Assembly: GCA_022836615.1 (NCBI GenBank)
Contig: MU405216.1
Location: 310,001 to 374,000 of the forward strand
Length of the DNA: 64,000 bases
Direction of reading: 5' to 3'
DNA from: Annulohypoxylon bovei var. microspora
Taxonomy: Eukaryota > Ascomycota > Sordariomycetes > Xylariales > Hypoxylaceae
The translations under genes and the position numbers were made by a program. The notes under the pieces are model-generated. The model was not told where the DNA came from. It worked only from the letters and a program-made list of their open reading frames with translations, and searched no databases. Numbering within the stretch: the stretch's first letter is position 1; each line of letters starts with the position of its first letter. Below, in pieces: positions 57,375 to 64,000 of this stretch.

Positions 57375-60300
57375 ATGCCTGTGCATCGTTTAACGCGAGC
57401 TATGGAGCCCGCTGAGACGGAGCTTTTCAACCTCGATGCGGAATGTATTGCTCATCTTGGCGACAGTAGCAATGAAGATCTCCGCTTCCTCTCGACGATG
57501 GACGAAAGTCCTGACACCGATGGTCACATCGAGTTATACATTTACGCTCGTCTCCTTGTTTTCACGAGGGAACACTCATTGGAATACCTTAACCAAGCCA
57601 TTCATTTGACGGAACGATGGATCGCGGCAGTAGCTCCTGACGATCACGATCGGGCACGGCGACTCCAGATCCTCGATATGCTGTCGTCGCGGGCTACTCA
57701 GCTTGACAATGCCCTAAATGAAGCTGAACCAGGGAACAGGTGAGGCAATCCACAAATGCCATAATTCTACCTGTCTACCTACCTAGTCATAAATGCGATA
57801 TACTAATATGCTTTGTTAAAGAATATACCAACCATCTACAGATGAACTAGATGATATGATCGGTCGGGCGGGCAGGATTTTCGTGACATATCAACAAACT
57901 GGCGTCCGACATGATCTAGACGAGGCTATTCGCATGACGGAGCAAGCAATCGATGTGGCCCCACGAAGCGCGGCACTGACCAACTTAGTACTCATGCTTG
58001 ATGAACGATTTGACGAAACAGACTCGACGGATGATTTAACCCGTGTCATCAACGCTTTAGACAAGGCTTTAGGAATTCCTACACATCCTCATCGGCTTGA
58101 TCTACAATTTAGACTTAGAGATGGGCTTATTGATCTGTACCAACGAACTGGCGTACTTGGTCATTTGGACCGTGCTATTTGTGTTTCAAATACCATACTC
58201 ACTATTGTTCCTGATCGAACTGAACCGTTGATTAACCTTGGAACCCACCTCGGCATGCGATTCCAGAAAACCGATTCGATGGTTGATTTAAATCATGCCG
58301 TCGATATCTTGGAATCGACACTTGCAAGTACAACTTTAGATGATTATCCTCGTGCTGTCTTATTGAATAGCCTTGGACTCCGGCTTGGAGATCGCTCTGT
58401 GCGGACCGATTCGATAAACGACCTCGACCGTTCCATTGACGTACTAAGAATGGCAATAAACGCCACGCCTCAAGATAAGTTCGTTGACCTAGCCAGCCGG
58501 CTCAGTAACCTTGGCATCCAGCTTGGAAATCGGTTTGGGCGGATTGGTTCGATATGCGACTTAAATCGTGCTATTGAAGTATCAGAAGCTGCCATAGAAG
58601 CCACACCTGAAGATTATGTTGACCGAGCTAGTCGAGTGAATAACCTCGGAACTTACTATAATCGACGATTTGAGCAAAATAATTCGATAGACGACTCTAA
58701 TCGTGCTATCGAACTCGCCAAAATAGCAGTGAATGCCTCGCCTTTAGGCCATGTCGATCGAGCCAGTCGGTTAATTAACTTAGGCAACTACTTCGGCCAC
58801 CGATTTAAGCAGACTGGTCTTATAGGCGAACTCAACTACGCCATCGACATGTTGAGTGAGGTAATGAACGAGATGCCTCAAGACCACCCTGATAACATGA
58901 AGCTCGCCCACGACCTTGGATTATGGCTCAGATTGCGATATAACCAGACCCAATCAACGGATGACTTAAACCTCATGCTTTCTTCCTACAAGAAAGGCTG
59001 GAGTTGTCGTGCCGCGCCCCCACATGATCGTATTCGTGTAGCTTATGAAGCTTCCCACATTTTAGCATTGCTATCCGAATGGGAAGAATCAAATCGATTG
59101 CTGGAGGAAGCCATCGAGCTTCTTCCTGCTGTAAGTCCACGATCACTGAAGCATACTGATAAGCAGCACATGCTTACAGATTTTGTTGGATTGGCTTCTG
59201 CAGGGGCAGCCGTGTCTCTGAATGCGGGGAAGGGAGCCGAGCATGCGTTGCGGCTCCTCGAACTTGGCCGCGGCATCGTCGCTGGCCTGTTGATGGATAT
59301 GCGCATAGATCTTTCAGACCTCCAAGAGAAATATCCTACCTTAGCAGACGAATTTGTATCCTTACGAGACGAGCTAGATTCGCCAGTGGCCATGCCTGGC
59401 GATGATATGTCTACCTGGGAACCGCAGACTAAACGACGCCGTGAGGCAGATGAAAAGTTTGACGATCTCATCTTGAAGATTCGTGCCAAACCAGAGTTCC
59501 GTGACTTCCTATTGCTGCCGGGCCGGAATGAGCTGATGGCTGCGGCAGATCCAGATCCCATCATCGTCGTTAATTCGAGCCAGCATCGGTGTGACGCATT
59601 CATTATCGAGAGCAGCCAAATCAGGGTGTTGCGATTGTCTGGATTAAAACAACAGGATGTCATGCAATGGACGAGAGACCTTCGATCATCTAGAGAAACA
59701 ATGGCCATGGTGTTGGAGTCTCTCTGGAATGAGGTTTGTCGCCCATGTCTAGACGCACTGGGCTATGAGCAGGCTAACTCCAGTGACCCTCCCCACGTAT
59801 GGTGGGTTCCTACCGGACTTTTAAGCCAGCTGCCACTCCACGCAGCCGGAATACACGTGTCAGGATCTACTGAGACGGTGCTAGACAGAGTTATGTCCTC
59901 GTACGCCCCGTCAATCAAGGCCTTGGTTCACGGCCGCCGACGTCGCACAAAACCTTCGTCTGACCATGCTCTCCTAGTCGCGATGCACGAAACACCAGGG
60001 AATGGAACTCTTCCATTTGCCGAAGACGAGGTAAACATATTGAGCAACCTCTGCCCATCGCTCCAGTTGAAGCCAATTAGACCGGTGCTACATAAAAGTG
60101 ATATTATAGAGCACCTAAGCGAATGTCAGATATTCCACTTCGCTGGCCATGGGTATTCGAATCCGATGGAGCCTTCACAAAGCTATCTGCTTCTCAAAGA
60201 TTGGAAAACCGACCCGCTTACCGTGGGAGATCTCCGTGACTGCCAACTTCATAATAACCCGCCCTTTCTAAGCTATTTATCGGCTTGCTCGACCGGGTCG

Positions 60301-60639
60301 AACAAGGCGAATGAGCTCGTCGACGAAGCTATCCACCTCGTAAGCGCTTTTCAACTCGCAGGTTTCCGGCATGTTATAGGAACACTTTGGGAAGTGTCTG
60401 ATCAGCGCTGCGTTGATGTGGCCAAGGTCTTATACGAGTCACTGCGAGACGAAACAATGCAAGGCCAAAAAATGACAGATGCGGCAGTTTGTCGAGGATT
60501 GCATCGGGCTGTCAAATTACTACGCGACGGACGAAAGGAGGGCGGAGAAGAGAGGGATGCTACCGTGGTAGAGTCGAAAGCTAGGAGAAGAAAGCTTAAA
60601 AACTTCGATTGGGTGCCTTACATTCATTACGGAGTTTAA
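57375..60639 (+). CDS. TPR-CHAT protein, caspase-like protease candidate
   Basis: Two exons (57375-57739, 57822-60639) join in phase 2 to 1060 residues. The start could also be the ATG at 57402. Residues about 130-530 are a tetratricopeptide array with a regular period of about 52 residues: RASRVNNLGTYYNRRFEQ, RASRLINLGNYFGHRFKQ, each followed by a DLNRAIE-type helix. After a linker, the C-terminal CHAT domain (about 650-1060) has VWWVPTGLLSQLPLHAAG, then the catalytic His in FHFAGHGYSN (residue 898) and the catalytic Cys in LSYLSACSTGSN (residue 944), followed by FRHVIGTLWEVSD. Both dyad residues are intact, so a clan-CD cysteine protease is expected. Fungal and bacterial CHAT proteases are known or proposed regulators of cell-death effectors such as gasdermin-like proteins. 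Confidence 0.93.
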
Positions 60640-61592
60640 AAATGCTTGAATGATATGGGAAGTAAGTAAGTACTCTGAATTTGCAAATATCCTGTTTACG
60701 AAGGGATGGGGATGGGGATCCATATTGTGTTGAAAATAGGTACCTATCCGGGTGGGGAGGAGGGTTCTTTAGGGGGTTCTTAAACATCCACTTTATTACA
60801 CCTTAATTGCATACTGCAATCACCACCATCACCACCACCACTCCTGGAATAGTACGTATGGTAGGCTTCAACATGATCGCATTGGAATAAGGTGCAAAGA
60901 TACTAATATATCAGGTAATTAACTGGCCAAAATAATGTAAATCACATAGTAATGATAATTAGGTAACCAGGGTTAAGATTGCTACGCTGAGACGCTGCTC
61001 TTGCGAAAGATTGTATTCTATATACATATCTTACTGCATAATACCGTTACTTGCATAACACAATTGCATTTAAACACAATCGATTTTCGGAGTGCAACGA
61101 GGTATTACCAACCGCCGGCATAATAATTAAATGGATGATAATTGATACCTAACTGAAGGCAATAGGTCACGTAGCGTTGTGTGTAATACCGTGTGATGTA
61201 TTACGTTATCCTGTGTTGTATGAACGTACAAATTACCAGCTTTCAATCCCAAGCAGACGTAGCCTTATATGGCACAAGCCACACAAAGCCACACAAAGCC
61301 ACAAAGCGCCCTTTGGCCAGTAAAACCCTTTTACTGCCAACACTAACATTAACCACGCAAAAAAGAAAGAAAAAGGTCTGCTTAACCGTCCCATATATCC
61401 TCGCTTTAGTCCCTTTTAAGCTTATCAATAATAGACGGACTCGAAGCTCTTGAAAACAAACCTGAATTCAAATCCAATATCGTTAACTACGACCGTTGAA
61501 TCCCTTGACTATCAAGCGGGTTTGAACCCTACGCGGAGACCTGAGTCCGTTCAGATCTCAGGTTAGGTGATCCTAATTCCCTGAAGCGCGGG
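60640..61592. other. Intergenic region with short CACAAAGC tandem
   Basis: Three copies of an AAGCCACACA-type unit lie at about 61276-61306. The rest is AT-rich with no gene seen. Close to the next gene, 61480-61580 is a small structured stretch (see rejected items). Confidence 0.45.
61276..61306. repeat. Short tandem of a CACAAAGC-type decamer
   Basis: Three adjacent near-identical copies of CACACAAAGC are seen directly between the CHAT gene and the next gene. Confidence 0.75.
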
Positions 61593-62663
61593 ATGGCTTC
61601 AGTCACGGACCTCGGGATACTGCCGGAGGAGGTTGAGTTCGGCGGAGTGCTCAGCGGAACGCAGGATGAGGGCACGCGTCGGTCAAGACAACGCAACTTT
61701 GGTAAGGTACAGCACCGCAAGTTTACCGGATACGACCAGAAGCTGCCGATGGTGATCTACGGCTTTCGCGAGGAAACGGTCCACGGTACGTCGGCGGATG
61801 GCCGGCCGCATTCGTTGGTGGTGTTTCGATGGGGCTTGCAACAGCGCAAGCGTGGACGGCGCTTCAAGTCGGCGCGGCTGAGGATTGTGTTTGCGACGTC
61901 ACGCACCAAAGACTCCTCGTCGAACAGCAGTCGCGATGCATCTTACGATCCGCATGTGGTAGATGTAAAGCCTAACGGGTCTTATACGTTACTACCAACG
62001 CCTGTTACAGTCGCCCGCACACGTGCTATCGAGGGGGGAGTTGAAGGAGGCTTCCAATATGCGAAAGGAACTGCCAAGGTCACGTACGAGTTGTCGTCAA
62101 CAACAACCGCGACCGACCAAATCGTCATCAACGGCGTCGAGCGCAGCGGTTACGACATCGCAACCGCCAAGGAGGTGGGCGACCCGGACCGTTGCAATAT
62201 CGCCGAGTGGCAGATGTTTGAGAACACGGCAACGCGTAGCGGCTTACCCACCTTCTTCCGTACCGCTGTCCTGCTCGAGCGCCGCAAGGGGGACGTCGCC
62301 AACTTCACCGCTACCTTCACCATCCGCGCCGAGGTTAGCAACCTGACTGATGCCTGGACTAACCTTAAGCGCTTCGTCGGGCTAGTACCTCAAGACGATC
62401 CCATCATCTTCGACCCCAGTGTCGAGGAGAACGGCCGGCTAGCAGTCTTCAAGAACAAGCTCGACACCGCGCCCCTCGCCGACGAGTGCAAATTTATCAT
62501 GTTCAAAGATGACCCAGGCTCTGATCAAAAAACATCAGATGAGAAAGATACTGAAGAATTCTTGGAAGAAAGCTCGGAAGAAAGCTCGGAAGAAGACATC
62601 GATTCTAGCGAGTCTGGCGAGTCTATTTACGAGGACGCTAGCACAACTATTACTAGGGTGTGA
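61593..62663 (+). CDS. Uncharacterised fungal protein with acidic Ser/Glu tail
   Basis: A single exon of 356 residues starting MASVTDLGILPEEVEFGG. The first 250 residues alternate short beta-strand-like segments (SLVVFRWGLQQRKRGRRFKS, ARLRIVFATS, ATFTIRAEVSNLTDAWT), suggesting a beta-sandwich. The last 55 residues are low-complexity and acidic, with EEFLEESSEESSEEDIDSSE from repeated GAAGAAAGCTCG units. No transmembrane span or signal peptide is apparent. I recognise a fungal hypothetical family in accessory regions but no named domain. It lies 950 bp downstream of the TPR-CHAT gene on the same strand and could be its partner or substrate; this is inference from position only. Confidence 0.8.
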   Translation: MASVTDLGILPEEVEFGGVLSGTQDEGTRRSRQRNFGKVQHRKFTGYDQKLPMVIYGFREETVHGTSADGRPHSLVVFRWGLQQRKRGRRFKSARLRIVFATSRTKDSSSNSSRDASYDPHVVDVKPNGSYTLLPTPVTVARTRAIEGGVEGGFQYAKGTAKVTYELSSTTTATDQIVINGVERSGYDIATAKEVGDPDRCNIAEWQMFENTATRSGLPTFFRTAVLLERRKGDVANFTATFTIRAEVSNLTDAWTNLKRFVGLVPQDDPIIFDPSVEENGRLAVFKNKLDTAPLADECKFIMFKDDPGSDQKTSDEKDTEEFLEESSEESSEEDIDSSESGESIYEDASTTITRV

Positions 62664-63485
62664 AAAATACGGAGTATGATGATAAATCACCTATCCATAT
62701 TTGATTCTTCTGGTCCCTGGGCTATATTAACAGTGCTTCATAGGTAACATCTAGAGGTGCTGGATTGATATCAAGTGTATGGGAGATCCATACCTAGTAA
62801 TTGTCATAGGCGGGAAGGACAGGCCTCCATCCCTTCTTAGCCTTATAGGTGGAGAAGAAACCAAGTTCTCCTTATCCCCATAAGAGTTAGTAGCCTGTAA
62901 CTCAAGACATAACTATATAATATTTACGAGCCAGAATTAACGTAACTGAAATGACTAGGTACCTATATTTTTGGAGACATTGCTCGTATTTTGAGTGTTA
63001 GAGAAAGAGACTCAGACCGTACACTCACTTCATAGTGCTGTGATCAAAATTTAAATTAGTCCAACTTGAATTGAAACGAACCCTTTTTTCTTCTTTTAGT
63101 TAGGAAGGTACCTCATCTTCATCTACAGCAAGCGTACAGGAACATGTAACGAGTCCAAGATCTAGGGTCTTGATTTGAGGATAACGATAGAGCAATGATC
63201 TTCAAGTGTTATCTGCCATATAAGCTTGCATTAACTGCTGCTAAATGATTGTTGTTATGGAAATATACGACCGTGACATTCAAATGAGTGTCCTTGGCAC
63301 CTCATCTACCGTCTCTAACACTGCCCACGGATATCCTTGGTTGGGTCATAACAGGACAGAAGCATTCTGTCTATGACACTCAGCCATCATACCTTGGAAA
63401 CCAGAAATGCATTGCTGATTTCATAATAAGGAGACTATACCATATCCCAGTAAAACAAACGAGAAGGAACATTTTCCTGTGTATA
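62664..63485. other. Intergenic region
   Basis: This is the 3' region between two convergent genes. A plus-strand frame at 63288-63686 overlaps the opposite gene and is not supported. Confidence 0.4.
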
Positions 63486-64000
63486 CTAAGGAATGTGTGT
63501 GGTGTATTCCGAGTTAATGATGTGTTGATCCACCGACCAGCTTGCAACGGCCTCGTCTCGTTTCTTGACAGAAATATCTCTCCCCCCTCCGCCGTTGGAA
63601 TCCAAACCGTTGCTCGCATCATAATATTCCTCAGAATCCGATTCTTCAATCGGATCATAGTACCAATCATCCTCAGAAGTATCTGACGTATCACCTTCAT
63701 CGGTGTCGAAATAGTCGTCGCTTTCCTCGTCAGATGTATCTTCCGGGACGCCTGGTCTCACCAAGTCTGGCAATTGGTAGTTATAGAAATTAGCCTGCTC
63801 AGTCGACACTAGTATCTTGATCATATCTTTCATATGAAATCCCGGGTTCCTCGCCTCGTGTGTCAGGGATTTTGGAACTGTGATATCAATGAAAAGATCG
63901 GGTATCTTCATTCCTGGCTCCACCGCTTTGCTACTAGCAAACTGAGTGTGACTGGGAAATATTTGGCGAACACCGTAAACAGGACTGAGATTCAGAATCG
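63486..64000 (-). CDS. C-terminal part of an uncharacterised fungal protein, cut by the right edge
   Basis: A minus-strand frame is open from the right edge to a stop at 63486. Translated part: LSPVYGVRQIFPSHTQFASS, then VEPGMKIPDLFIDITVPKSL, GFHMKDMIKILVSTEQANF, and an acidic Asp/Glu/Ser/Tyr-rich segment (SDEESDDYFDTDEGDTSDTS and DDWYYDPIEESDSEEYYDA), ending NSEYTTHIP. The upstream part lies outside the window, so the start is unknown. I do not recognise the family. Like the neighbouring gene it combines a structured region with an acidic tail. The frame has no internal ATG near the edge that would make a natural start. Confidence 0.65.
   Translation of the reverse strand, partial: ILNLSPVYGVRQIFPSHTQFASSKAVEPGMKIPDLFIDITVPKSLTHEARNPGFHMKDMIKILVSTEQANFYNYQLPDLVRPGVPEDTSDEESDDYFDTDEGDTSDTSEDDWYYDPIEESDSEEYYDASNGLDSNGGGGRDISVKKRDEAVASWSVDQHIINSEYTTHIP

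Noticed and set aside
59043..59708. Minus-strand 221-codon frame inside the TPR-CHAT gene
   Set aside because: Serine/arginine-rich antisense shadow of a well-supported coding region.
61490..61580. tRNA-like stretch on the minus strand with GGGTTCAAACCC and a possible anticodon stem
   Set aside because: The T-stem does not pair correctly beyond three bases and no A-box or acceptor stem could be matched.
63288..63686. Plus-strand 132-codon frame at the right end
   Set aside because: Overlaps the acidic coding segment on the other strand, whose composition is far more protein-like.

Overview
The window is nuclear DNA of a filamentous ascomycete, most likely a Sordariomycete-type mould. Evidence: short phase-consistent introns with GTRAGT donors and CTAAC-like branch points; clear orthologues of fungal housekeeping genes (COT1/NDR kinase, Tim54, Sem1, phosphoglycerate kinase, Pho85-type cyclin, SF3a subunit 2, Iml2, Fyv6-domain protein, sulfide:quinone oxidoreductase); mutation patterns like RIP (repeat-induced point mutation); and long AT-rich intergenic stretches carrying many copies of a palindromic CCTAGG/GGTACC motif. 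I cannot name the species.

Layout. 1-11 kb: Iml2-like protein (cut by the left edge), Sem1, PGK, an Mpv17/PMP22 channel-like protein, a DUF6914-like protein and an aminoglycoside-phosphotransferase-like kinase. 11-24 kb is accessory: a small secreted protein, a SLATT two-transmembrane protein, a cytochrome P450, a hypothetical gene with an internal stop, an FSH1-type hydrolase that seems to lack its catalytic histidine, an ankyrin protein and a fragment of an AAA-ATPase. 24.9-36.8 kb is core: SF3a2, COT1, Tim54, Fyv6-domain protein, Clg1-like cyclin. 37-49.5 kb is gene-poor. It holds a 653-bp non-autonomous transposon with perfect 57-bp inverted repeats and 9-bp target duplications, plus pseudogenes: a zinc-finger/acuF-like N-terminus and a fungal Ser/Thr kinase, both with stops explained by C-to-T or G-to-A changes. 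49.8-55.6 kb: an aldo-keto reductase, a GMC oxidoreductase and sulfide:quinone oxidoreductase. 56.3-56.7 kb: a second MITE, hAT-like. 57.4-64 kb: a TPR-CHAT protein with an intact His/Cys dyad, an uncharacterised protein with an acidic Ser/Glu tail, and a partial gene at the right edge.

The core genes are independent housekeeping functions (glycolysis, mitochondrial import and protein clearance, proteasome, splicing, polarity signalling). The part most suggestive of a less-described system is the right end: a caspase-like CHAT protease followed by an unknown same-strand gene, with a SLATT membrane protein elsewhere in the window. Both domain types are used in prokaryotic and fungal self-defence, but a functional link here is inference only. 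All exon joins were deduced by eye from reading phase and splice consensus.
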